A stretch of 64,000 bases of DNA from Nocardioides pantholopis (lineage in GTDB: Bacteria > Actinomycetota > Actinomycetes > Propionibacteriales > Nocardioidaceae): positions 1,674,001 through 1,738,000 of the forward strand of contig NZ_CP033324.1 of the NCBI RefSeq assembly GCF_003710085.1, read 5' to 3'. Positions 45,373-53,682 of this stretch are shown piece by piece. The notes under the pieces are model-generated. The model made no database searches. It was not told the DNA's origin and worked only from the letters and a program-made list of their open reading frames with translations. The first letter of the stretch is position 1. The number at the start of each line of letters is the position of its first letter. A program made the position numbers and the translations under genes.

Positions 45373-46050
45373 ATGGCGACCCCGACGATCGACCTCGGCG
45401 AGGAGGTCACCGACGACGCGGGCCTGCTGGCCGTGGTCTCCAGTGCCAACGTGGCGTGCGGCTACCACGCCGGGTCCGTGCCGATCATGCGTGCCGTGTG
45501 CGAGCAGGCAGCGCTGCTCGGCGTCGCCGTCGGCGCCCAGGTCTCCTACGCGGACCGGGAGAACTTCGGCCGCGTCGCCCGCGACGTGCCGGGGGACGTG
45601 CTGCGCGAGCAGGTGGCCCACCAGGTCGGCACGCTCGGTGAGATCGCGGCGGCCGCGGGCACCACCGTGAGCTACGTCAAGCCGCACGGCGCGCTCTACC
45701 ACCGGGTCCTCGACGACGAGGAGCAGGCGGCCGCCGTCCTGGCCGGCTCCGGCGTACTGCCGCTGCTCGGCATGCCGGGCGCGCTGCTCTCCGGCGCCGA
45801 GCGCAGCGGCCGCCGGGCGTGGCTGGAGGGCTTTCCCGACCGGGGGTACGGCGCGGACGGGCGGCTGCTGCCGCGCGGGCGCCCCGGGGCGCTGATGGAG
45901 ACCGAGGCCGAGATCGCGGCCCAGGCGGTCCGGCTCGCCGGCAGCGTGGACTCGGTCTGCGTGCACGGCGACAGCCCCGGCGCGGTGGCCTCGGCCCGCG
46001 CGGTGCGCCGGGCGCTGGAGCAGACCGGCTTCCGGATCGCTTCCCTGTGA
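45373..46050 (+). CDS. pxpA: 5-oxoprolinase subunit A (LamB/YcsF family)
   Basis: This 225-aa subunit, with PxpBC, opens 5-oxoproline to glutamate using ATP. VVSSANVACGYHAGSVPIM, VGAQVSYADRENFGR, VKPHGALYHR and FPDRGYGADGRLLPRGRPGA are family blocks. The N-terminus reads TIDLGEEVTDDAG where relatives have DLNxDLGE; four residues (N-A-D-L) appear to be missing, and the protein is about 25 residues shorter than usual. TAGCGT six bases upstream supports the ATG and no in-frame upstream extension restores the motif. pxpB and pxpC lie downstream, separated by an SDR gene. Confidence 0.9.
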   Translation: MATPTIDLGEEVTDDAGLLAVVSSANVACGYHAGSVPIMRAVCEQAALLGVAVGAQVSYADRENFGRVARDVPGDVLREQVAHQVGTLGEIAAAAGTTVSYVKPHGALYHRVLDDEEQAAAVLAGSGVLPLLGMPGALLSGAERSGRRAWLEGFPDRGYGADGRLLPRGRPGALMETEAEIAAQAVRLAGSVDSVCVHGDSPGAVASARAVRRALEQTGFRIASL

Positions 46051-46052
46051 TG

Positions 46053-46067
46053 CTGTATACGATATAG
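46053..46067. promoter_or_regulatory. Imperfect AT-rich palindrome overlapping the SDR -10
   Basis: CTGTATACGATATAG has matching bases in five of seven pairs and contains GTATAC, a GntR-like half-site pattern. It is one of the most AT-rich spots in the window and overlaps the -10 hexamer of the next gene. Confidence 0.4.
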
Positions 46068-46070
46068 CCT
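46065..46070 (+). promoter_or_regulatory. -10 element of leaderless SDR transcript
   Basis: TAGCCT ends six bases before the ATG at 46077, so the SDR gene has its own promoter within the pxp cluster. Confidence 0.6.
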
Positions 46071-46076
46071 GCGCGG

Positions 46077-46871
46077 ATGAGCAACGTGGTCATCACCGGC
46101 AGCACCAAGGGCATCGGCAACGGGCTGGCCCGGGAGTTCCTGCGTCGCGGGCATTCCGTGGTCGTCACGGGTCGCACGTCCCAGGCCGTCGACGAGGCCG
46201 TCGGCAAGCTGGGCCCGGACGCCACCGGCGGCGCCCTGGCGCTCGGGCGGGCCACCGACGTCACCGACGTCGAGCAGGTCCAGGCGCTGTGGGACCACGC
46301 CGTCGCCGAGCTCGGCCGCGTCGACCTGTGGGTGAACAACGCCGGCGTCGCCAACACCACCGCCGCGATCGTCGACACCACGCCCGAGGACGTCCGCGGC
46401 ATGGTGAGCACGAACATGCTCGGCACGATCTTCGGCTCCCAGGTCGCCGTGCGCGGGATGCTCGCCCAGGGCGCCGGGCAGATCTTCAACGTCCTCGGCG
46501 GCGGCAGCGACGGCCGGATCCGCCCCAACATGGGCGTGTACGCCGCGACCAAGCGCGGCCTGGACATGTTCACCCGGGCGCTGGTCAAGGAGACCAAGGA
46601 CACCGGCGTGCGGGTCGGCCAGGTCCGGCCCGGGATGCTGATCACCGACGGCTGGCTGCGCGAGGCGGCGGTCGCCCCCGAGCAGGTCTCCGGCCAGCGC
46701 AAGATCCTCAACATCCTCTGCGACCACGTCGACGACGTCGCGCCGTACCTGGTGGAGAAGATGCTGGCCAGCACCCGCTCGGGCGAGGAGATCGCCTGGC
46801 TGACGAACGGCCGGATGATGAGGAAGTTCCTCTCGCCCAAGCAGGACGTGCTCACCCGCTACGGGCTCTGA
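46077..46871 (+). CDS. Short-chain dehydrogenase/reductase
   Basis: This 264-aa oxidoreductase has the cofactor motif TGSTKGIG near residue 7, NNAG at about 89-92, and the catalytic YAATK (Y-x3-K). The catalytic Ser position is in NVLGGGSDGRI. An Arg in VVTGRTS after strand 2 suggests NADP(H). Substrate is unknown. It lies between pxpA and pxpB with its own promoter, so a role in oxoproline metabolism is not implied by operon structure. Confidence 0.9.
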   Translation: MSNVVITGSTKGIGNGLAREFLRRGHSVVVTGRTSQAVDEAVGKLGPDATGGALALGRATDVTDVEQVQALWDHAVAELGRVDLWVNNAGVANTTAAIVDTTPEDVRGMVSTNMLGTIFGSQVAVRGMLAQGAGQIFNVLGGGSDGRIRPNMGVYAATKRGLDMFTRALVKETKDTGVRVGQVRPGMLITDGWLREAAVAPEQVSGQRKILNILCDHVDDVAPYLVEKMLASTRSGEEIAWLTNGRMMRKFLSPKQDVLTRYGL

Positions 46872-46904
46872 TCCCGCGGCCCCATCCGGGCCATACTGGC
46901 GCCC

Positions 46905-47498
46905 ATGCGCGCGCGATCCGCCGGCCCCGGCGCCGTCCTGGTCGAGGTCGACGACGCCGCCGCCGCGCTGTCGCTGGCGACCTGGGCCCGCGCCCGCGGC
47001 GTGGGGGCCGTCGAGGTGGTCCCCGCGGCCGCGACCGTGCTCTTCGACGGAGTGGACGACCCGGCGGGGCTGCCGGCCGCGCTGGCCGGCTGGACCCCGC
47101 AGCAGGAGCCACCGACCGGTGGTCCGGTGGAAATCCGCGTGCGCTACGACGGGGAGGACCTCGACGACGTGGCCCGGATCTGGGGGACCACCCGCGAGGG
47201 CGTCGTGGCCCGGCACACCGGCCTGGAGCTGGTCTCGGCCTTCTGCGGGTTCGCGCCCGGCTTCGCCTACCTCGCCGGGCTGCCCGCCGAGCTCGCGGTG
47301 CCGCGCCTGGACACGCCCCGGGCCCGGGTCCCGGCCGGGGCGGTGGCCGTGGCCGACCGGTGGTGCGGCGTCTACCCGACCGCCTCCCCGGGCGGCTGGC
47401 GGATCCTCGGACGGACGACGGCGGTGCTCTGGGACCCCGACCGCGACCCGCCCGCGCTCCTGGCCCCCGGGACCCCTGTCCGGTTCGTGGCCGGATGA
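46905..47498 (+). CDS. pxpB: 5-oxoprolinase subunit B (KipI-like)
   Basis: This 197-aa carboxyltransferase-domain subunit has VEIRVRYDGEDLDDVARIWG, HTGLELVSAFCGFAPGFAYLAGLP and RLDTPRARVPAGAVAVADRWCGVYPTASPGGW, all diagnostic of KipI/PxpB. It binds PxpC and, with PxpA, hydrolyses 5-oxoproline. CATACT seven bases upstream hints at another leaderless start. The stop overlaps pxpC (ATGA), so the two are co-translated. Confidence 0.94.
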   Translation: MRARSAGPGAVLVEVDDAAAALSLATWARARGVGAVEVVPAAATVLFDGVDDPAGLPAALAGWTPQQEPPTGGPVEIRVRYDGEDLDDVARIWGTTREGVVARHTGLELVSAFCGFAPGFAYLAGLPAELAVPRLDTPRARVPAGAVAVADRWCGVYPTASPGGWRILGRTTAVLWDPDRDPPALLAPGTPVRFVAG

Positions 47499-48484
47499 GC
47501 GGGCGGTTCCTCCGGGTCGCCGCGGCCGGCGCGCTCACCACTGTCCAGGACCGGGGCCGGCCCGGGCTGGCCCATCTCGGCGTGCCGCGCGGCGGCGCGC
47601 TCGACGTCCCGGCCGCGGAGCTGGCCAACCGGCTGGTCGGCAACCGGGCCTCGGCCGCGCTGCTCGAGGTCACCCTCGGCCGGCTGGCGGTGCAGCCGTC
47701 GGTCGGGTGCTGGGTCGCCGTGACCGGCGCCCCGGCCCCGCTCACCGTCGCCGGCGCCCCCCGCTCCCACGGTCGGGCCGAGTGGGTGCCGGCGGGTGCT
47801 CGCCTGGAGCTCGGCACGCCGGACCGGGGCGTGCGCAGCTACCTCGCGGTGGCCGGCGGGATCGCGGTGCCGGCGGTCCTCGGCTCCCGGTCGACCGACA
47901 CCCTCGCCTGGGTCGGACCGCCGCAGGTCGCCGACGGTGACGAGCTCCCGCTGGGCGTCCCCGCCGGCGGCCCGGCGCCGCTCGACACCCCGCGCGAGCC
48001 CCGACCCGGGCGGCTGCGGGTGCACCCGGGCCCCCGCGCGGACTGGTTCGCCGCCGGCGCGCTGGAGCGGCTGTACGCCGCGGCGTACACGGTGCTGGGG
48101 GAGTCCAACCGGGTGGGGCTGCGGCTCGCCGGCCCGGCGCCGGTCCGGGCCCGCGCCGGCGAGCTCGCCAGCGAGGGCATGGTGCTCGGCGCCGTGCAGG
48201 TGCCGCCCGACGGCCGGCCGGTGGTGTTCCTCGCCGACCACCCGCCGACCGGCGGCTACCCGGTGCTGGGGGTCGTGGATCCCGCGGACCTGTGGCAGTG
48301 CGCGCAGCTGCGGCCCGGCGAGGAGGTCCGGTTCATCCGGGCGGCTGCGCCGGCTGTGCGGAATCGGCCGGCTCCGCCGGCTCTGCGGAATCCGCCGGCT
48401 CCGCCGGCTCCGCCGGCTGTGCGGACTCGGCCGGCTCCGCCGGCTGGGCCGGATCGTCCGGCTCCGCCGGGTGCCACGCGCTGA
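47495..48484 (+). CDS. pxpC: 5-oxoprolinase subunit C (KipA-like) with Pro/Ala repeat tail
   Basis: This 329-aa subunit has the KipA core: GALTTVQDRGRPGLAHLGVPRGGALD, VAVTGAPAPLTVAG, YLAVAGGI and ESNRVGLRL, ending with QCAQLRPGEEVRFI at about residue 280. A further 45 or so residues of Pro/Ala/Arg repeats (PAPPALRNPPAPPAPPA) are not part of the family and come from a GC-rich tandem repeat. The last 152 bases overlap dinB on the other strand. The ATG overlaps the pxpB stop. Confidence 0.92.
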   Translation: MSGRFLRVAAAGALTTVQDRGRPGLAHLGVPRGGALDVPAAELANRLVGNRASAALLEVTLGRLAVQPSVGCWVAVTGAPAPLTVAGAPRSHGRAEWVPAGARLELGTPDRGVRSYLAVAGGIAVPAVLGSRSTDTLAWVGPPQVADGDELPLGVPAGGPAPLDTPREPRPGRLRVHPGPRADWFAAGALERLYAAAYTVLGESNRVGLRLAGPAPVRARAGELASEGMVLGAVQVPPDGRPVVFLADHPPTGGYPVLGVVDPADLWQCAQLRPGEEVRFIRAAAPAVRNRPAPPALRNPPAPPAPPAVRTRPAPPAGPDRPAPPGATR

Positions 48485-49772
48485 GCTCGGGGTCGTCGAC
48501 AGCGAACGAGCGCACCGGCCCCGCCGGGGTCTCCGCGGTCTCGAAGCGGACAGTGACCACCCCGCGGCCCGAGCCCCAGACCCAGCCCCGGCCGAGCGCG
48601 GTGTGCACGACGTCCATCCCCGGTGACCAGGTACGCCGGGAGTGGTGCGGCACGGCGATCTCGGGCAGCTCCGGCTCCTCCTCGGCCGTCTCCCCGAACA
48701 GGTCCTCCTGGATCCAATCGGCCAGCCCGGAGACGCCGACGCCCAGCAGCCGGATGCCGCCGGAGGCGTCCGCGCTGGCCAGCAGGTCGGTCAGCAGGGA
48801 GCGGGCCAGCCGCGCGACAGTGGCGGCGGAGTCGGTGGGGGAGGCGAGGGTGGTGGAGCGGCTCAGCGTGGTGAAGTCGTGCAGGCGCACCTTGATGCTG
48901 ACAGTGCGCCCCGAGAGCCCGCTCTTGCGCAGCCGGGCCGCGACCTCGCCGGCCTGGCGGGTCAGCAGCCCCTCCATCAGCCTCCGGTCGGTGAGGTCGG
49001 TGTCATAGGTGCCCTCGACGCTGACCGACTTGGCCTCGCGCTCGGGCACCACCGGCCGGTCGTCCAGCGCCCGCGCGAGCTGGAACAGCCCGGCGCCCTG
49101 GGCCTTGCCGAGCAGCCGGACCAGCTCGTCGGCGTCGACCGACTCCAGGTCGGCCACGGTGTGGATCCCGGCGCGGCGCAGCCGCTCGGCGGTGGCGGGG
49201 CCGACCCCCGGGATCACCGTGACGTGCATCGGGCGCAGCAGGTCCTGCTCGGTGCCGGGGGCGACCACGACCAGGCCGTCGGGCTTGTCGAGGTCGCTGG
49301 CCACCTTGGCGATGAACTTCGAGGTGCCGACGCCGACCGACGCGGTCAGTCCGCCGGTCACCTCGCTGACCCGGGCGCGCAGGGTCTCGGCGAACGCCGA
49401 GACCGTCGGCACCTCGAGGTCCGGCAGGCCGGCCTGCTCGAGGTCGACGAAGGCCTCGTCCAGGGAGAGCGGCTCGACCAGCGGCGAGACGCTGCGCAGC
49501 ACAGTCATCACCGCCGTGCTCGCGGCCCGGTAGGCGTGGAACCGGCCGCCGAGGAAGGCGGCGTGGGGGCAGCGGGAGCGGGCCTCGCGCGTCGACATCG
49601 CCGAGCGCACGCCGTACCGGCGGGCCTCGTAGGAGGCCGTGGAGACGACCCCGCGCCCGCCGACCCCGCCCACGACGACGGGCTTGCCCTGAAGCGACGG
49701 CTTGTCGCGCTGCTCGACGGCTGCGAAGAACGCGTCGAGGTCGAGGTGGAGCACCGAGGCGTGGTCGCGCAC
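48333..49772 (-). CDS. dinB: DNA polymerase IV (Y-family) with acidic repeat tail
   Basis: This 479-aa translesion polymerase has VLHLDLDAFFAAVEQ with metal ligand Asp11, and SLDEAFVD with Asp105/Glu106. The SYEARRYGVRSAMS steric region, thumb helix-hairpin-helix (IPGVGPATAERLRRAGI) and little finger (about 240-345) are present. A C-terminal extension of about 100 residues follows. It ends in Ala/Glu/Pro repeats encoded by the same tandem repeat as the pxpC tail, and no canonical beta-clamp motif is obvious there. The GTG is supported by TACGTT six bases upstream. No SOS box was recognised. Confidence 0.95.
   Translation of the reverse strand: MRDHASVLHLDLDAFFAAVEQRDKPSLQGKPVVVGGVGGRGVVSTASYEARRYGVRSAMSTREARSRCPHAAFLGGRFHAYRAASTAVMTVLRSVSPLVEPLSLDEAFVDLEQAGLPDLEVPTVSAFAETLRARVSEVTGGLTASVGVGTSKFIAKVASDLDKPDGLVVVAPGTEQDLLRPMHVTVIPGVGPATAERLRRAGIHTVADLESVDADELVRLLGKAQGAGLFQLARALDDRPVVPEREAKSVSVEGTYDTDLTDRRLMEGLLTRQAGEVAARLRKSGLSGRTVSIKVRLHDFTTLSRSTTLASPTDSAATVARLARSLLTDLLASADASGGIRLLGVGVSGLADWIQEDLFGETAEEEPELPEIAVPHHSRRTWSPGMDVVHTALGRGWVWGSGRGVVTVRFETAETPAGPVRSFAVDDPELSAWHPAEPDDPAQPAEPAESAQPAEPAEPADSAEPAEPADSAQPAQPPG
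48342..48470. repeat. Degenerate GC-rich tandem repeat in the pxpC/dinB overlap
   Basis: Units built on CCGGCTCCGCCGGCT with interspersed TGTGCGGA/CTGCGGA repeat about eight times. The repeat encodes PAPP-type residues in pxpC and AEPAEPAD-type residues in dinB, both in-frame. Confidence 0.85.
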
Positions 49773-49778
49773 CGGCGC

Positions 49779-49784
49779 AACGTA
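49779..49784 (-). promoter_or_regulatory. -10 element of leaderless dinB transcript
   Basis: TACGTT on the minus strand ends six bases before the GTG at 49772. Confidence 0.6.
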
Positions 49785-49897
49785 CCCCGACGCGCCGACG
49801 GGCCACTCACCGTGCACAGTGCGAGCTCCGAGAGGGCCGTCCACAGCGGCTCCGGATCCCGCCCGGCCCGGTCGGCGCGGCCGGGGAGCGTCGTGCC

Positions 49898-50881
49898 ATG
49901 ACCTCCTGGCCCGCACCCCCGCCCACTCCGCCCAGACCGTCCAGACCGGCCGGCCGCCCCGGCGGCCCGGCCCCCACCACGCTGACCGCCCGGCGCCCCG
50001 AGGACCTCCTCGCCGCCGTGCCGGTCGTGCTCGGGTTCCACCCCGAGGACTCCGTCGTCCTGCTGACCTTCGGCGGGGACCACCAGTTCCACGCCCGGCT
50101 CGACCTGCCCCGCTCCGCCGCCGACGTCGAGGCGGCCACCGCCGCCCTGCTCGCGCCGGCCCGGCGCGAGCGGGTGCAGGCGGCCGCCCTCGTCGTGTAC
50201 GCCGGCGAGGCCTCCGCAGCGGCGGCCCGGTCGGCGGCGCGGGCCCTGGCGCGGCGCTTCGAGCTCGCCGGCATCACGGTGCTCGACGCCCTGCGGGCGG
50301 ACGGCAGCCGGTGGTTCCCGCTCCTGGGCGGGGCCCGCGGGGTGCCCGCGTGGGGCGTGCCCTACGACGTGTCCAGCCACCCGTTCACCGCGCAGGCGGT
50401 CTACGACGGGCGGGCGGTGCTGGGCTCGCGCGCCGACCTCGAGGCCGGGCTCCGGCCCGACCCGGCGGGGGTCGCGGCGGTCGGGGACGCGCTCGCCGGC
50501 GCCGTGGCCTGCGACCCCGAGGAGGCGGCCGACGTCCTCGACAGGCACCTGGCCGCGGGCTCGGTGCCCGACGGCGAGCTGGCCGGCCTCCTGCTCGGGC
50601 TGCGAGACGTCGCGGTCCGCGACGCCGCGTGGGCCCCGGTGCGCCGGGCCGGGGCCGCGGACCACGTCCAGGTGTGGAGCGATGCGGTGCGGCGGGCGCC
50701 GGCGGAGGTGCTGGCCGACGCCGCCGCCGTGCTGGCCTACGTCGCGTGGGCCGCCGGCGACGGCGCGCTGGCCTGGTGCGCGATCGACCGGTGCCTCGGC
50801 GCCGATCCGGCGAACACGCTGGCGGGTCTGGTCGCGGAGCTGCTGGAGCGGGCCGTGCCGCCCGACGTGCTGGACGACTGA
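49898..50881 (+). CDS. DUF4192 domain-containing protein
   Basis: This 327-aa soluble protein has a Pro-rich first 25 residues followed by the DUF4192 pattern: RRPEDLLAAVPVVLGFHPEDSVVLLTF near the start, then a repeated Ala-rich helical region, and at the end AWAAGDGALAWCAIDRCLGADPANTLA. The family is confined to actinobacteria and has no established function. No ribosome-binding site or -10 stands out. It is divergent from dinB with 125 bases between. Confidence 0.85.
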   Translation: MTSWPAPPPTPPRPSRPAGRPGGPAPTTLTARRPEDLLAAVPVVLGFHPEDSVVLLTFGGDHQFHARLDLPRSAADVEAATAALLAPARRERVQAAALVVYAGEASAAAARSAARALARRFELAGITVLDALRADGSRWFPLLGGARGVPAWGVPYDVSSHPFTAQAVYDGRAVLGSRADLEAGLRPDPAGVAAVGDALAGAVACDPEEAADVLDRHLAAGSVPDGELAGLLLGLRDVAVRDAAWAPVRRAGAADHVQVWSDAVRRAPAEVLADAAAVLAYVAWAAGDGALAWCAIDRCLGADPANTLAGLVAELLERAVPPDVLDD

Positions 50882-50976
50882 GCGGTGCTGGACGCGTGAG
50901 CCGGGGTGGGCCGACTCACCCGGGCCGGCCGCGGTGCGGCTCGCTCAGGCGGGGGCCGGCTGGGTACCACCCGGTC

Positions 50977-52143
50977 ATGGCACCCCGGACCCTCGGCATC
51001 GAGGAAGAGCTCCTGCTCGTCGATCCCCGCACGCGGCGCGCGAGCGCCCGTGCCCCGCAGGTCCTCAAGGCGTTCCGCGAGCACGGTCCCGGCCGGCGGG
51101 TCGCAACCGCGGCGACCGACGAGATCGACCAGGAGCTGTTCCGCCACCAGCTGGAGGTCCGCACCGACCCGAGCGCCGACGCGACGGCCCTGCACGCCCA
51201 GGTGATCGCCGCCCGCCGGACCGCCGGCGGGGCTGCGGAGGCCGTCGACCTCGCCCTGGCCGCCTGCGGGATCGTCCCCGCCGGCTACGAGGAGGTGGCG
51301 GTCAGCCCGCGGGACCGCTACCGCGACATGGTCGACACCTTCGGCGAGGTCGCCCGCACCGGCGGGACCTGCGCGATGCACGTCCACGTCGGGGTCGACG
51401 GCGACGAGGAGGGCGTCGCGATCATCGACCGGATCACGCCGTGGCTGCCGGTGCTGCTGGCGATCAGCGCCAACTCCCCGTTCTCCAGCGGCCGGGACAC
51501 GACGTACGCCTCCTGGCGCCAGCAGGTCTGGTCCCGGTGGCCGAGCGCCGGGCCCACCGAGCAGTTCGGCTCCGCGGCCCGCTACCGCGAGGTGGCGCAG
51601 ACGATGCTGCGGAGCGGCGCCGCCCGCGACGAGGGGATGCTGTACTTCGACGCCCGGCTCGCGGCCCGCCACCCGACCGTCGAGGTCCGGGTCGCCGACG
51701 TCTGCACCGACCCCGAGGACGCGCTGCTGGTGGCGGTGCTGGTCCGGGCCCTCGCCGAGACCGCCGCCCGGGCGGCCGCTGCCGGGACGCCGGCGCCCCG
51801 CTGGCGCGCCGAGTCCGTCCGGGTCGCGCAGTGGCGCGCGGCCCGCTACGGCCTCGCCGGTCAGCTGGTGCACCCGCAGACCCAGGAGCTGGCTGCCGCG
51901 ACGCAGGTGCTGGCCGACTTGGTCACCGAGGTCCGCGACGCACTCGAGGAGGCCGGCGACACGGACCGGGTCGAGCGCGGCCTGGCCCGCGTGCTGGCGG
52001 GCGGCGGCGCGACCCGGCAGCGGGCCGCCTTCGAGCGCACCGGCAGCGTCGAGGGTGTCGTCGACGACCTGATCGCGCGGACCCGGGCATCGTGGAGCAC
52101 ATCCGAGTGGGAGGCCGACGCATCAGCGGCGGCCGGAGCCTGA
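50977..52143 (+). CDS. YbdK-type carboxylate-amine ligase (glutamate-cysteine ligase 2 family)
   Basis: This 388-aa enzyme has LGIEEELLLVDPRTRR at the start (acidic metal/ATP residues), FRHQLEVRT, CAMHVHVGVDGDEEG, ISANSPFSSGRDTTYASWRQQVWSRWP and VEVRVADVCTD, all GCS2 family blocks. The family forms gamma-glutamyl-type amide bonds; E. coli YbdK has weak gamma-glutamylcysteine activity. Actinobacteria use mycothiol, so the product is uncertain. A second, different member of the same superfamily starts 10 bases downstream, indicating one operon. Confidence 0.9.
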   Translation: MAPRTLGIEEELLLVDPRTRRASARAPQVLKAFREHGPGRRVATAATDEIDQELFRHQLEVRTDPSADATALHAQVIAARRTAGGAAEAVDLALAACGIVPAGYEEVAVSPRDRYRDMVDTFGEVARTGGTCAMHVHVGVDGDEEGVAIIDRITPWLPVLLAISANSPFSSGRDTTYASWRQQVWSRWPSAGPTEQFGSAARYREVAQTMLRSGAARDEGMLYFDARLAARHPTVEVRVADVCTDPEDALLVAVLVRALAETAARAAAAGTPAPRWRAESVRVAQWRAARYGLAGQLVHPQTQELAAATQVLADLVTEVRDALEEAGDTDRVERGLARVLAGGGATRQRAAFERTGSVEGVVDDLIARTRASWSTSEWEADASAAAGA

Positions 52144-52153
52144 GGAGGCAGCC

Positions 52154-53620
52154 GTGGGGGAAGAAGTCGCGCTTCAGGAGTTCACGCCGGCGGACCGGAC
52201 CCGGTACCGCGAGAAGGTGCGCCGCTGCCTCGACGTGTTCGAGCGGATGCTGCGCGAGGCCCGCTTCGACACCGACGACCCGATGACCGGGCTGGAGGTC
52301 GAGCTCAACCTCGTCGACGAGCTCGGTGACCCGGCTCTGCGCAACGCGGCAGCCCTCGAGGCGATCGCCGACCCGGACTTCCAGACCGAGCTCGGCCAGT
52401 TCAACATCGAGATCAACGTCGCGCCGGCGAAGCTGCGCGAGGGCGGGCTCAGTGTCTTCGAGGAGACCCTGCGCCGCAGCCTCAACGACGCCGAGCGCAA
52501 GTCCGCGGCGGTCGGCGCGCACCTGGTGATGATCGGGATCCTGCCCACGCTCGACGAGGGCCACATGGGCGCCCACACCCTGAGCGCGAACCCCCGCTAC
52601 GCCCTGCTCAGCGACCAGATCCTGGCCGCGCGCGGGGAGGACATCACGATCGCGATCACCGGCAAGGAGCGGTTGCGCACCACCTCGGAGTCGATCATCC
52701 CGGAGGCTGCGTGCACGAGCACGCAGCTGCACGTCCAGACCTCGCCCGACCAGTTCGCGGCGTACTGGAACGCCTCCCAGGCGATCTCGGGGATCCAGCT
52801 CGCGATCGGCGCCAACGCGCCGTACCTGCTCGGCAAGGAGCTGTGGCGCGAGACCCGGATCCCGCTGTTCGAGCAGGCCACCGACACCCGCAGCGTGGAG
52901 CTCAAGGCCCAGGGCGTGCGGCCCCGGGTGTGGTTCGGGGAGCGCTGGATCACCTCGGTGTTCGACCTGTTCGAGGAGAACGTCCGGTACTTCCCGGCGC
53001 TGCTCCCGATCGTCGACGACGCCGAGGACCCGCTCAAGGTGCTCGAGGCCGGCGGCACCCCGAACCTCTCCGAGATGCGCCTGCACAACGGCACCATCTA
53101 CCGCTGGAACCGGCCGGTCTACGACATCACTCGCGGCGTCCCGCACCTGCGCGTCGAGAACCGGGTCCTGGCGGCCGGGCCCACGGTGGCCGACACCGTC
53201 GCGAACGCCGCCTTCTACTTCGGGCTGGTGCGCTACCTCGCCGAGCACGACCGGCCGCTGTGGTCGCAGATGTCGTTCAGCGCCGCCGAGGAGAACTTCC
53301 ACCTCGCCGCCCAGCAGGGCATCGACGCGCAGGTCTACTGGCCCGGCCTCGGCCAGGTGCGCGCGACCGAGCTGGTGGTGCGCCGGCTGCTGCCGATGGC
53401 CCGGGCGGGACTCGACGCCTGGGGGGTGCCCGGCGCCGAGTCCGACCGGCTGCTCGGCATCATCGAGCAGCGCTGCCTCAGCGGCGTCAACGGCGCCGAG
53501 TGGTTCGCCTGCCGGATGGGCGACCGGGCCGACCAGGACCGGTACGACGCACTGCGGGCGACGCTGCTGGAGTACCGCGAGCGGATGCACACCAACGAGC
53601 CGGTGCACACCTGGACCTGA
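52154..53620 (+). CDS. Glutamate-cysteine ligase family protein (long form)
   Basis: This 488-aa protein starts at GTG after GAGGAGG. TGLEVELNLVD, TELGQFNIEINV, ITGKERLRTTSESI, CTSTQLHVQT and GANAPYLLGKELW are conserved blocks of an actinobacterial subgroup of the GCS superfamily. The Glu-rich strand EVELNLVD and QFNIEINV would bind Mg-ATP and glutamate. Substrate is unknown. It lies in tandem with the YbdK-type gene, which suggests a shared pathway making a gamma-glutamyl compound; that is inference. Confidence 0.88.
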   Translation: MGEEVALQEFTPADRTRYREKVRRCLDVFERMLREARFDTDDPMTGLEVELNLVDELGDPALRNAAALEAIADPDFQTELGQFNIEINVAPAKLREGGLSVFEETLRRSLNDAERKSAAVGAHLVMIGILPTLDEGHMGAHTLSANPRYALLSDQILAARGEDITIAITGKERLRTTSESIIPEAACTSTQLHVQTSPDQFAAYWNASQAISGIQLAIGANAPYLLGKELWRETRIPLFEQATDTRSVELKAQGVRPRVWFGERWITSVFDLFEENVRYFPALLPIVDDAEDPLKVLEAGGTPNLSEMRLHNGTIYRWNRPVYDITRGVPHLRVENRVLAAGPTVADTVANAAFYFGLVRYLAEHDRPLWSQMSFSAAEENFHLAAQQGIDAQVYWPGLGQVRATELVVRRLLPMARAGLDAWGVPGAESDRLLGIIEQRCLSGVNGAEWFACRMGDRADQDRYDALRATLLEYRERMHTNEPVHTWT

Positions 53621-53682
53621 GCCGGGGCAGGACCGGCCCGGCCGGCCCGGCCGGCCCGACCAGCGCGACCAGTCCGGCCGGC

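Noticed and set aside
53632..53680. GGCC-rich tract after the second glutamate-cysteine-ligase-like gene as a terminator
   Set aside because: Repeated CCGGCC gives many weak pairings rather than one defined stem; treated as low complexity.
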